Shown piece after piece: positions 31,074 through 42,509 of a stretch of 64,000 bases of DNA. This DNA is from Plantago ovata. Taxonomy: Eukaryota; Streptophyta; Magnoliopsida; Lamiales; Plantaginaceae. The notes under the pieces were generated by a model. That model saw nothing but the letters and a program-made list of their open reading frames with translations, made no database searches and was not told the origin of the DNA. The stretch covers positions 111,288,261 to 111,352,260 of the forward strand of contig CM051455.1 of assembly GCA_028274465.1 (NCBI GenBank), read 5' to 3'. The translations under genes and the position numbers were made by a program. Every line of letters starts with the position of its first letter. Within the stretch, counting starts at the first letter, position 1.

Positions 31074-32714
31074 TGTTAGGAAACTTGTAATTTTGATGAG
31101 CAATTTACCATGCTAAATTAAGGAAAGTCCAGTAACTAGTACTCTTAAGGTCCATAGGAATTTAGAATTTTAAGGACATTGTAAAAGAGGAACGTTTGCT
31201 GATGACTTAGTTAGGTGCTAGATAAGTTATTTCTTTTGCGTATGATGTATTTTATTTTCTGAAAAGAAAATAACTTATTGATGCTTAGCTTATGATGTAT
31301 CTTATTTTCTGAAAAGAAAATAATCTATTGAAGCATTTGCTGAAGATATACTTTGTTTATTACAAACAAATTATTGAAGCAAATAGAAACCGCTCTGAAT
31401 CTTGAAGACTTTTGAAGATCTGAAGACTTGAAGATCTGAAGACTAGAAGATTGCTGAAGACTGGTATCTACAAACGCACGTGTTGCTCAGAAAGTGAAAT
31501 TTCAGCAACAACATTGCATAAGTGAAAATCTGAAAGACAGAGTAGGTTGTGCTTGCTGAAACTGAGACCAATCACTTACTGATGGAACATATGTGACCTA
31601 TTGCTGAATGTACATGAATTGGCGCTCCAATGTTACTGTTTGAATTCTATTCAAATGTGCATTTAATGCAAAGCTTACACGCGAAGGACATGAAGACTAG
31701 AAGACAAACAAAGACGCTGCTGAAAGTACAAAAGCATGATAGTGACATGTTGAGGAACAAAAGCCTTTGGATTTGAAATTCTAACGGCTCCTTACTTGCA
31801 CTATAAATAGAGGTCATCCGGCAAAGAGTTGAAGAGTGTCAACAACGTGATCAAACTCTCACTTGTGCTTAAAACTCACAAACCTTCAAACACTCTTACT
31901 GCCATTGATCTGTTCCAAGACTTAAAGCTTGAAAAAGCTACTTGTAAAGAAGTAGAACAAACTCAGCTAAGAAATTAGTTAAGTGTTCTTTCTTTCGAAC
32001 AAGAACAAGTCTTGACACCGGAAACAATCAAACTTGTTTACTGAAAAGTATTCCAAGTTGTGTTTCTTAGATTACTTGTTGTAACTGAATAAGTTATAAT
32101 TAAGTCATCTCACCCCAAAACTCTCTAACTGAAAATACACCCTTTCAGGCGTGATATTCAGGGGGAACTTAATCGAGCATAGTTTTGCTGATTAAAAGTA
32201 CCAAGTTTGGTGGAGAACAAGGTTGCGTTCTCTAGATTAGGTTGGAAACAAAGCAAGTGTGCTTTAGTTTCTGTCGAATCGCTTTAGATAGGAGATTGTA
32301 AGGAACCTCAATCATATCTTAGTGGATTCAGTCCTAGAAAGGACGAAGTGGACTAGTTGAGAGATTACGCCACTGTCAGATACCACTATAAAAGTGTTTG
32401 TGTGATTTACTTACTGTATTTAGCTTTCAGCAAATTATATCTGTCTGTACACAGTCACACACTTCACTTGCTGAAACCTTTACTTACTGAAAGAGCACTT
32501 ATTGTATCAAAGACTTCCGCTCTCTGATTTTAAGTATCAGCAAACCAAGCTACTGTAAAGTAACTTACACTTGCTGAGAAAGTTAAGTATCAACAAACTC
32601 ATTACTGAAAAGTAATAAGTACTTGCTGAGAAAGTTTTAAACGACGAAAGTTTGAAAACACTATTCACCCCCCCCCCCCCTCTAGTCTTTTCTTGTTGTT
32701 TAAAGGGACCAACA
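31074..32714 (+). repeat. 5' LTR of copy 3
   Basis: 1641 bp, TGTTAGG to CCAACA. TATA box TATAAATAG at 31802-31810. An internal AGGGGGAAC purine word at 32159-32167 resembles a PPT. A C-run at about 32668-32680 lies close to the end. Confidence 0.93.
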
Positions 32715-32716
32715 AG

Positions 32717-32728
32717 TGGTATCAGAGC
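32717..32728 (+). promoter_or_regulatory. Primer-binding site, copy 3
   Basis: TGGTATCAGAGC, two bases after the LTR. Confidence 0.95.
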
Positions 32729-32826
32729 AGGAGGTTCTTTAGCCTTCTGCACTGAACCTAGATCCCCTTAAGTGCTTTCCGTAAATCACTCTCACTTGAT
32801 CAGTTTGGTAGTGCTTTGCTGACAGG

Positions 32827-35241
32827 ATGTCTTTAGGAGATGCTCCCTTGCTGAAGCTAGAAAATTACAAGAAATGGCGAAACAACATGATGCTACATCT
32901 TGAGGCCATTAGTGATGAGAAGGTCACCGTCATTAATGATGGACCTATCAAGATCACCAAGGTCGAAAGGAGTTTCCCTCATAGGACCACTGAAGCTGGA
33001 AAGGAAACCATCCAAGGCGAACCATCAGATACGGTTGTGCCAAAACCAAGAGAGGAATGGACTTCTGACGAAGCTAAGAGATTCCGTCTTGATGGCCAAG
33101 CTAGAAATATCATCATTCGATCAACTCCGGATACCATACAGTGCAAACTGTGGGGTGCTAAGACTGCAAAGGAAGCTTGGAAAATGGTTCAAGATCTTTG
33201 TGCTGGATCTGACAAGACCAAGGAAAACAAACTTGAAGTACTTAAATTAAAGTTTCAAAACTTTAAGCAAGGTACAAACGAGTCACTGGAAGACTTGGAC
33301 TTCAGATTCACAACTGTTAGTGAAATGGCAGCATTGGGTGTTGGAAACTTCTACTCAGATTCTGAGAAAGTGAAAACTATCATGAGAAGTCTGAATCAAG
33401 AATGGATCCACACTCAGAATTTCTATTATAATCAAGGAATGCCAGACATTACACCAACAGAGTTGTTCTCTCATCTTGCTACTGTCAATTATGAGACAAA
33501 GCAAAGAGAAAATGTGTTTGCTGAAAATCGCAAAACATTGCTCTTGCTGCAAAGCCGTCATCTTCTGAAAAGAAGAATGATAAAGAGCCTGCTGATGAAA
33601 ATGCTTTAGTTGTTAAAAACATGAAGAAATTCATCAGTGAGGAACTTGAAAGGCGAAAAGCAAAAGAGAAGCTGAAAAAGCATCTTGGTAACAACTACCA
33701 TAAGTACAAGAATGATACTAGCTCGCTGAACAAGCAAGCTCAGCAAGCTTCTTCATCAGAAGAACCAGCAGTTGGAAATGATCTATGTTTTTACTGCAAA
33801 AAGCCTGGACCTTCAAAGCTAATTGTCCTTTGCGGAAAGGCAAATCTGCTGAAAAGAAGAAGAAGTTCAAAAGAGCTTTTATTGCTGAAGAAAAGAAGAA
33901 GCTTCAAGCAAAAATCGATGCATTGTGTATTGATACTAGCTCCGAAGACAGTGAGGATGAAAGTTCAGACACCGACGATGAAGAAGCCACTCTAGACGTG
34001 GAGATTGGCAAAAAGTTTGTGGAATAGCTATGGAAGCTTATCCAGATGTGTCTAACTACGAATTCTGCCTCATGGCCGGTCTGGTAAACAACTCTACCTC
34101 TGACTCAGATTCAGAAAGTGAAGACGAGATTGACCTTGACAAGATTCAAGGTGAAATCGAAAGATTTGAGGAAACTCTCAGCAAATAGCAAGAGAGACTA
34201 CAACTTGCTGAAACTTTGACCAAGCAAACTACTGAAAAGTACGTTTTGTTGAAGGAAGAGACAGAAGAAAAGGATGTTGAAATAAGGCGTCTTAAGAAGT
34301 TGATTGCTGAGGCTGCAGAGAAAAATTCTCAAATGGCATTAGAATTGGAAGAGTATCAGTCCTCAATTCTAAAGTTACTTGCTGAAATCCAAGAAATGAA
34401 AAAGATGAAAATCAATTTCAAATCCTATGTGGAAGCAAGTAATACGCTGACTGAACTAAACTCTTATTTGAGAGATCCATCTCAGAAAGAAGGTTTAGGA
34501 GCAACGTGCGAAGGTGATAACGTAGAAATCTTGAGAAAAGATAAATCACCTATCTCCTTTGTACGTGCTACTGATAGTAGTCCTCCAGTAATCTATCAGT
34601 TTGGTCAAACTAAGGTTGCTGAAACATGCAATCAAGTACCTATGACCATAAAGCCCGTTGTTTCTACTCAAAGTAACAAGACTTTAAAAGGAAAACAGGT
34701 TGCTGAAAAGCAAACTGGAAAGAAGAAGAATGCCGTGAAGCATTCCGCCAAACAAGTTGCTGAAAAGCAAGTTGTTAAGACTAAAGGCAAGATTACTAAA
34801 AGTAATCAGAAGTCCTTTGCTGACAAACCTGAATCAAGTAAGGTTGCTGAAGCTAAAGCTCAGCATTCTCCGAAAAGTGGACTAGGTTTCAAAACCAAGC
34901 AAAGTCAACTTTTTCATGAGTATAAGCAAAGTCAACAAAGATACTTCAAAGAGATGAAGAAAATCAAGCCTAAGAGTTCTGAAAAGACTCCCAATGCTAG
35001 GACTAGAAGGAACATTGCTAGAAAAGAACTTAATGAAAAGTATGTTCAGCAAAAAGGTCAACAGAGCAAGACACCACATCAGAAAGTGGATTTGACCAGC
35101 ACGAGTGAAAAGTCTTTCAGCTCAAATCCTCCTAGTTCCTCAGCAAGTAGAAAACAAGTCAAAGTTGAAAAACTTCAGACTTGGGTTTCCACTGGACGCA
35201 TTCTTGAACATGTTAATGGACATCCATCATTAGATAATTAA
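32827..35241 (+). pseudogene. gag: SIRE-like copia gag, copy 3
   Basis: ATG at 32827 gives MSLGDAPLLKLENYKKW, then the capsid region (EEWTSDEAKRFRLDGQARN, ELFSHLATVNYETKQ) open for 260 residues. One base is missing near 33527 relative to copy 2; the frame then shifts again inside the zinc knuckle (CFYCKKPGP, near 33808) and stops at 34025 and 34186. The tail (34216-35241) is a Glu/Lys coiled coil with AEI and AEK repeats followed by a very basic C-terminus ending HVNGHPSLDN. At about 800 residues it fits SIRE-lineage Gag. Confidence 0.87.
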
Positions 35242-35245
35242 CTTG

Positions 35246-36716
35246 TTTGCTCTTGATTGTGTAGACTGCAGCCACGGAGACAAACGATGCAATCTGGCAC
35301 TTTGATAGTGGTTGTGGAAAGCACATGACGGGCAACAAGAAAAACCTTATAAACTATACACGGTGGTCTAAAGGTCCAACAATAAGGTTTGCTGGTGGAG
35401 GCTCTGGATCTACAAAAGGCTATGGTGATGTGAAGTTAGGATGCATAACCATTACTGGAGTTCTTTATGTCAAAAATCTTAAGTTTAATCTTTTCAGCAT
35501 GAGTCAATTTGCTGACAAAGGATACTTCATCGAAATTAAAAGTGATGAATGTAAACTTGTAGATTTTGAGACTAAAAAGGTTATAATGATTGCAAGAAGA
35601 TCAGGAGGCTTGTACACCGTTGATTGGTCTTCAGCAAACGTTGAAAAATGCCTTGTCTCAGATCATGATTGCCTTGCTGAAAAAGCATGGTTATGGCATA
35701 AACGAAGAAGTCATCGAAACTTCAAGACGCTGAATAAGCTGTCTAAAAAGGCACTTGTAGTTGGATTACCTAAGGTTACTTTTAAGAAGGATGGTGTTTG
35801 CAATGCATGTCATCAAGGAAAGCAAACCAAATCTTCTTTCAAGAACAAGGCAGTACCGTCAACTACAAAACCTTTACAACTCTTGCACATGGACTTGTTT
35901 GAATCTTCTTCAACAAGCTATGCTGGTAAGAAGTATGGTCTAGTCGTGGTAGATGACTATTCAAGATTCACTTGGGTAGTATTCATTAAGCACAAATCTG
36001 AAACCAAGACTGAAATACCTAACTTGCTGAATAAGCTTGAAGTCATGAAAAATGACAAGGTAAAAGTCATAAGGACAGACCATGGTACTGAGTTTGTAAA
36101 CCAATGCATAACTGAATATTGTACCTTAAAAGGTATTCAACATCAGTTATCCTCAGTAAGAACACCACAGCAAAATGGTGTTGCTGAACGGAAGAATCGT
36201 ACCCTGAAAGAAGCCGCAAGAACAATGCTTGCTGACACTGAAATAAGTGAGGCTTATTGGGTTGAAGCGATTAATACCGCCTGCTATACTCAAAACAGAT
36301 GTTTGATTACTAAGGAATACAGCAAAACTCCTTATGAATTGTTTGTTGGAAGACCTCCTAACATCACACATCTAAGAGTATTTGGTTGCAAGTGTTTCGT
36401 TCTTAATAATGGTAGAGAATACCTTAGAACATTTCAACCAAAGGCAGACGAAGCGATATTTCTTGGCTACTCCTTGCATAGTAAAGCTTATAGAGATTAC
36501 AACAAAAAGGCACAAAAGATTGAAGAATTTGTGCATGTTGTATTCTACGAAAATTCACAAGGTGTGCCTGCTGAAGAAGAAATATCAGAATGTATGAAAA
36601 AACTATTCATACACGAGCAAACAACTGAATCTGATGCTAGGCAAATCAAGTCAATTGAACTAAATAATGATTCTGACAATGACTCTCCTCCCCCAAGTTA
36701 TGACAAGATAATATAG
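35246..36716 (+). pseudogene. Copy 3 protease and integrase
   Basis: The protease motif WHFDSGCGKHMTG lies at about 35297-35335 with an intact D-S-G. The pre-integrase zinc region follows (LWHKRRSHRNFKTLNKL, then CNACHQGK). The integrase DDE triad is visible as D in LLHMDLFES, D in IRTDHGTEF and E in NGVAERKNR, with the copia GKxxY/FGC region (LRVFGCKCFVLNNG) after it. The frame from 35325 is open for 463 residues to a stop at 36714-36716, in the linker before RT. This is the best-preserved coding stretch in the window; the upstream break with gag may be natural for this lineage. Confidence 0.92.
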
Positions 36717-38627
36717 TTCACGACAAAGAATTTCCAGCAAAAGACGCAGTTGCTCCGGAAGTTGCTGATATCACGCATTCTCCAGTGCCTGCTGATGAAA
36801 TACCTCAATCCAGCAATGCTGAACAAGCAGTTGCTGACGAACAAATCTCAGCAGAGACACAAATTCCCAGTAGTACTGAACAAGTACATACTGAAGAGTG
36901 ACATGCTGATGAGCAAACATATCCTGATCCAACAAACAGGAAACCTGTTAATAAATGGATTAGAGATCATCCCTCTACGGATATGATTGGTGATATTAAT
37001 AAACGCCAAGTGACTAGATCCAAAGCTACTCACGGACTTGCTGAAGAAGCAACTGTCGTAGAAGTAGAATCTTGATTCTCTTGCTTTGTTTCAGAAATTG
37101 AACCTAAAACCATAGAAGAAGCTTTGAAGCATTCCGAATGGATAAAGGCAATGCAAGAAGAATTGGATCAATTTGAAAGGAATAAAGTCTGGAAACTTGT
37201 GCCACTTGCTGAAGATAAGAAAGCTATTGGTACAAAGTGGGTGTTCAGAAACAAGCTGAGCGAGTCTGGTGAAGTAACAAGAAATAAAGCATGCTTAGTT
37301 GCTCAAGGTATTGTCAGACTGAAGGATTGGACTATGATGAGTCTTATGCACCAGTTGCAAGATTGGATGCAATTAGGCTTTTCTTGGCCTTTGCTGCTCA
37401 CAATGACTTCATTGTTTACCAAATGGATGTTAAAAGTGCATTCTTAAATGGTGAACTTGCTGAAGAAGTCTACCTAGAACAACCCCCTGGCTTTGAACTT
37501 CCCTCAGAAACCAAGATGGTATATAAGCTTCAGAAAGCTGTATATGGTCTAAAGCAAGCACCAGAGCATGGTATGATACCTTGGCTAAGTTCTTGCTGGA
37601 AAATGGTTTCAAGAAAGGTGAAGTTGACAAAACTTTTTTACCATGAACCATGATGGTAAATTAATCTTAGTTCAAATTTATGTGGATGACATAATTTTTG
37701 GATCTAAGGACAAGCAACTTTGTGATGATTTTGCCAAACTCATGACAAATAAGTTTGAAATGAGTATGATGGGAAAATTGAATTATTTCCTAGGGTTGCA
37801 AGTCAAGCAACTCAAAGATGGAATATTCATAAATCAAGCAAAGTATGCGAAAGAAATGCTCATAAAGTTTAGGATCAAAGAGGATGAGAAACCTGAAAAG
37901 ATCCCTATGAGTGTTGGTACCAAATTGGGCTATACTAAAGAGGACAAAAGTGTTGAAGAACACAAGTATAGGAAGCTCATTGGTTCCTTGTTGTATCTTA
38001 ACAGCAAGTAGACCTGACATTCAGTATGCTGTTTGTGTGTGTGCAAGATTCCAATCGATCCAAGAGAATCACACTACAAAAAGGCAATTAAAATACTGAA
38101 ATATGTTAAAGGTACAGTCAATGTTGGATTATGGTATCCAAAAGATTCTGGACTTGAATTGGTTGGCTATTCTGATGCTGATCATGGTGGATCAACTCTT
38201 GATAGAAAAAGTACCTCTGGAACTTGTCAGTTTTGGGTACTAGATTAATATCATGGTTCAGCAAGAAGCAAACGTGTGTCGCCAATTCATCTATGAATCT
38301 GAATACATTGCAGCTGGTTGTTGCACAGCTCAAATCCTATGGATTCAGCAACAATTAAGAGATTATGGTATTTCTGCAAAGAAAACACCAATCTTTTGTG
38401 ATAATACAAGTGCTATTGCAATTACGCAAAATCCTAAGTTTCACTCTAGGACCAAGCACATTGATATTAGACATCATTTCATTAGAGATCATGTGGAAAA
38501 AGGTGATATTGAGGTTGTGAAAGTAGGTACTGAAGATCAGCTTGCTGACATCTTTACCAAGCCCCTACCGGATAATAGGTTCGCAATGCTAAGGTATAAC
38601 CTTGGATTGATTGAACTACCTCAATAA
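36717..38627 (+). pseudogene. Copy 3 RT and RNase H, pre-gap copy
   Basis: RT start [20 protein letters not shown] and [15 protein letters not shown], then QMDVKSAFLNGELAEEVYLEQ, YGLKQAP, and the active site YVDDIIFGSKD (about 37681-37713). RNase H has GYSDADHGGSTLDRKSTSG and ends ADIFTKPLP. At least five single-base indels (for example near 37308, 37480, 37563, 38003 and 38235) break the frame, while the post-gap copy lacks several of them, a pattern that suggests sequencing or assembly error at a contig end. Confidence 0.9.
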
Positions 38628-38645
38628 AGGATACACTTGGCAGAA

Positions 38646-39007
38646 TGCTGAAACAGGTATTCAGCAAGCCAAAGTATTCCTGTCCAAAAGACCAAGTCAC
38701 TGATTTCTTCTAAGAAATGATAAGTCACAACATGATTGCTGAAACAGGCATTCAGCAAGTAATTCCTTCAAAACGGGTATTGTTAGGAAACTTGATCACT
38801 TGCTGAGACAGGCAACTCAGTAAGTGAAAGAACTTAAGGATTGCTGAGACGGGTACTCAGACAATCAAAAGATACTGAAACAGGTATTCAAGTATCAAAG
38901 GAATTTTCTGAGACGGGAACTCAGAAAAAGAGCAAAGCTCATCTCTCAGATTTTACCAAAGATGTCTCAAGTACAAAAAGAATTTACTGATACGGGAAAT
39001 CAGAAAT
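38646..39007 (+). repeat. Hairpin array with constant ACRGGNA loop, pre-gap copy
   Basis: Hairpins at 38646-38666, 38736-38758, 38763-38789, 38799-38824, 38841-38864, 38872-38895, 38904-38928 and 38983-39007. Stems differ (GCTGAA/TTCAGC, CTGAG/CTCAG, CTGAT/ATCAG) while the loop stays ACAGGTA, ACAGGCA, ACGGGTA or ACGGGAA. It starts about 20 bp after the RNase H stop. Confidence 0.85.
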
Positions 39008-39353
39008 ATCTTTTAAACTTAGAAAATATGAGATATCTAAGTAAGGGGGAACTTTCAGCAAGTATCTAGATTGTTAATTCAAACTCGCTGAAAATTCTGT
39101 ATTTCAGCAAGAAATCTATCCCTTATTACTCGGTAAAACATCTGAAGTTTTATTAGTGGCCCGATGCATTTAAGGCAAGCTCCACTAACTCCAGTGTTTC
39201 TCTGTTTTACCCTTGCTGAGAGCTCAAATCGATTGAGTTTCCACACACCAGAGACACTATATAAAGAAGGAGTTAGAGAAATGACAAAATTCTTAACTCA
39301 CATTCCCTTTCTCTGCAATTTCTAGCCTGAATCTACTGTACCTCCGGTCAAAA

Positions 39354-39453
39354 NNNNNNNNNNNNNNNNNNNNNNNNNNNNNNNNNNNNNNNNNNNNNNN
39401 NNNNNNNNNNNNNNNNNNNNNNNNNNNNNNNNNNNNNNNNNNNNNNNNNNNNN
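39354..39453. other. 100-N assembly gap
   Basis: Exactly 100 Ns, a conventional gap of unknown size. Sequence to the left (36995-39353) and right (39454-41952) is the same region in the same orientation. Confidence 0.99.
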
Positions 39454-39556
39454 ATTAATAAATGCCAAGTGACTAGATCCAAACTACTCATGGACTTGCT
39501 GAAGAAGCAACTGTCGTAGAAGTAGAATCATTATCTCTCTCCTGCTTTGTGTCAGA

Positions 39557-41090
39557 AATTGAACCTAAAACATAGAAGAAGCTTTGAAGCATTCTGAATG
39601 GATAAAGGCATGCAAGAAGAATTGGATCAATTTGAAAGAAACAAAGTCTGGAAACTTGTGCCACTTGCTGAAGATAAGAAAGCTATTGGTACAAAGTGGG
39701 TGTTCAGAAACAAGCTGAGCGAGTCTGGTGAAGTAACAAGAAACAAAGCACGCTTAGTTGCTCAAGGTTACTGTCAGACTGAAGGATTGGACTATGATGA
39801 GTCTTACGCTCCAGTTGCAAGAGATTGGATGCATTAGGCTTTTCTGGCCTTTGCTGCTCACAATGACTTCATTGTTTACCAAATGGATGTTAAAAGTGCA
39901 TTCTTAAATGGTGAACTTGCTGAAGAAGTCTACCTAGAACAACCCCTGGCTTTGAACTTCCCTCAGAAATCAAGATGGTATACAAGCTTCAAAAAGCTGT
40001 ATATGGTCTAAAGCAAGCACCAAGAGCATGGTATGATACCTTGGCTAAGTTCTTGCTGGATAATGGTTTCAAGAAAGGTGAAGTTGACAAAACCTTGTTT
40101 ACCATGAACCATGATGGTAAATTACTCTTAATTCAAATTTATGTGGATGACATAATTTTTGGATCTAAGGACAAGCAACTTTGTGATGATTTTGCCAAAC
40201 TCATGACAAATAAGTTTGAAATGAGTATGATGGGAAAATTGAATTATTTCCGAGGATTGCAAGTCAAGCAACTCAAAGATGGAATATTCATAAATCAAGC
40301 AAAGTATGCGAAAGAAATGCTCATAAAGTTTAGGATCAAAGAGGATGAGAAACCTGAAAAGATCTCTATGAGTGTTGGTACCAAATTGGGCTATACTAAA
40401 GAGGACAAAAGTGTTGAAGAACACAAGTATAGGAAGCTCATTGGTTCCTTGTTGTATCTAACAGCAAGTAGACCTGACATTCAGTATGCTGTCTGTGTGT
40501 GTGCAAGATTCCAATCTGATCCAAGAGAATCACACTACAAAAAGGCAATCAAGATACTGAAATATGTTAAAGGTACAGTCAATGTTGGATTATGGTATCC
40601 TAAAGATTCTGGACTTGAATTGGTTGGCTATTCTGATGCTGATCATGGAGGATCAACTCTTGATAGAAAAAGTACCTCTGGAACTTGTCAGTTTTTGGGT
40701 ACTAGATTAATATCATGGTTCAGCAAGAAGCAAACTTGTGTCGCCAATTCATCTACTGAATCTGAATACATTGCAGCTGGTTGTTGCACAGCTCAAATCC
40801 TATGGATTCAGCAAGAATTAAGAGATTATGGTATTTCTGCAAAGAAAACACCAATCTTTTGTGATAATACAAGTGTTGTTGCAATCACGCAAAATCCTAA
40901 GTTTCACTCTAGGACTAAGCACATTGATATTAGACATCATTTCATTAGAGATCATGTGGAAAAAGGTGATATTGAGGTTGTGAAAGTAGGCACCGAAGAT
41001 CAGCTTGCTGACATCTTCACCAAGCCCCTACCGGATAATAGGTTCGCAATGCTAAGGTATAACCTTGGATTGATTGAACTACCTAAATAA
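39557..41090 (+). pseudogene. Copy 3 RT and RNase H, post-gap copy
   Basis: Same protein as 36717-38627. The first part (39598-39837) has [15 protein letters not shown] and [10 protein letters not shown]; after indels near 39590, 39825 and 39945, a frame open for 371 residues (39975-41090) runs from YGLKQAPRAWYDTLAKFL through YVDDIIFGSKD and the whole RNase H (STESEYIAAGCCTAQI, ADIFTKPLP) to the stop. This supports a once-functional RT in this family. Confidence 0.9.
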
Positions 41091-41108
41091 AAGATACACT
41101 TGGCAGAA

Positions 41109-41470
41109 TGCTGAAACAGGTATTCAGCAAGCCAAAGTATTCCTGTTTAAAAGACTCAGTCACTGATTTCTTCTAAGAAATGATAAGTCACTACATGATT
41201 GCTGAAACAGGCATTCAGCAAGTAATTCCTTCAAAATGGGTATTTGTTAGGAAACTTGATCACTTGCTGAGACATGCACTCAGTAAGAGAAAGAACTTAA
41301 AGATTGCTGAGACGGGCACTCAGACAATCAAAAGATACTGAAACAGGTACTCAAGTATCTAAGGAATTTTCTGAGACGGGAACTCAGAAAAATAGCAAAG
41401 CTCATCTCTCAGATTTTACCAAAGGATATCTCAAGTACAAAAAGAATTTACTGATACGGGAAATCAGAAA
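41109..41470 (+). repeat. Hairpin array with ACRGGNA loop, post-gap copy
   Basis: Same order of hairpins as 38646-39007, with small changes (one loop ACATGCA, one ACGGGCA). Confidence 0.85.
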
Positions 41471-41505
41471 TATCTTTTAACTTAAGACAATATGAGATAT
41501 CTAAG

Positions 41506-41519
41506 TAAGGGGGAACTTT
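41506..41519 (+). promoter_or_regulatory. Internal purine tract after the hairpins
   Basis: AAGTAAGGGGGAAC follows the hairpin array (pre-gap equivalent at about 39040-39053). Similar to a second, internal PPT; function is a guess. Confidence 0.4.
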
Positions 41520-41855
41520 CAGCAAGTATCAAGAGTGATAATTCAAACTCGCTGAAAAGATTCTTGTCTATTTCAGCAAGCAATCTATTCCCTTAAAACT
41601 CGGTAAAATCAATTTTTGACGTTAAACTGGCACAGATAAACTCGCAATAATCATGACATGAAATTCAATCGTGGCCATTGATTAAAAGGAGTTACTTATC
41701 TAACGACTAACAAAACAAACAGAGAGAGTGCTCTGACGGTTTTAGTTAGTGGGCCACTACGCATTCAATGCAAAGGCTCCACTAACTCCAGTGTTTCTCT
41801 GTTTTACCCTTGTTGAGAGCTCAAATCGATTGAGTTTCTCACACACTAAAGACAC

Positions 41856-41863
41856 TATATAAA
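41856..41863 (+). promoter_or_regulatory. TATA box of a possible internal promoter for ORF3
   Basis: CACTATATAAAGAAG lies 137 bp before the ORF3 ATG at 42000 (pre-gap equivalent at about 39259). It has a plant TATA consensus and spacing to a start codon that would allow a separate mRNA. Confidence 0.5.
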
Positions 41864-41999
41864 GAAGAAGTTAGAGAAATGACAAAATTCTTTAACTCAC
41901 ATTTCCTTTCTCTGCAAATTCTAGCCTGAATCTACTGTACCTCCGGTCAAAAAGAAAACTATCTCTTTTCGTACACATTTTCTTGCTCTATAAAAAGAA

Positions 42000-42509
42000 A
42001 TGGCTCCCAAGAGACAGTTATCTAAGTCCTCAAAGTCATCAAAGGTTGACAGTGCTGAAACACGCACTGCTCCGGTGACTACTCCGTCTACAACCACAAC
42101 AAAAGTTGTGTTGAAAAACGACCGCATATTCGAAAAACCTATGCCTCCGTCATATCTTGACACTGAAAAGTGTTAGATGTTGATGCAATGGAGAGGGTTT
42201 GCAAAAGAAAAGTACATTAGGTACTTTTATGAACAAGAACTCGATGATGAAAATGAAGAGGCACTTGAGTTTATCAAGCAGCAAGGCCTCATGAACTTTA
42301 TCTCTGCTCGCACTAAGCAAGTGAGCATGATTGATACAATGGAATTCTACAACAATGCAGAAATCCAGTCCCTTACAGATAGTAATGGAGTCACTGAAAA
42401 AGTGATCCTTACTTATGTTCAGAACACGCAAATCGTCCTGAAATTGACTGATTTAGCGGAGATTTTCAGATTCCAACCATTGGAACTGAAGATGAATCAC
42501 TGCCACTGA
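42000..42509 (+). pseudogene. ORF3 N-terminal domain (SIRE env-position ORF)
   Basis: ATG at 42000 gives MAPKRQLSKSSKSS, a basic Ser/Lys start, with one in-frame TAG at 42174-42176. The downstream part has WRGFAKEKYIRYFYEQ, GLMNFISARTKQVSMIDTMEFYNN and VILTYVQNTQIVLKL, resembling the plant transposon-protein domain seen in ORF2 of families A and B. SIRE-lineage elements often carry an extra ORF after pol, sometimes called env-like; I see no signal peptide or membrane segment here. Confidence 0.6.

Noticed and set aside
32668-32680. C-run as a regulatory element
   Set aside because: The homopolymer length varies among copies and copy 2 has only a few Cs; looks like slippage or sequencing error.
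36717-41090. True tandem duplication of RT-RNase H
   Set aside because: Both copies end at the N gap; assembly artefact is simpler.
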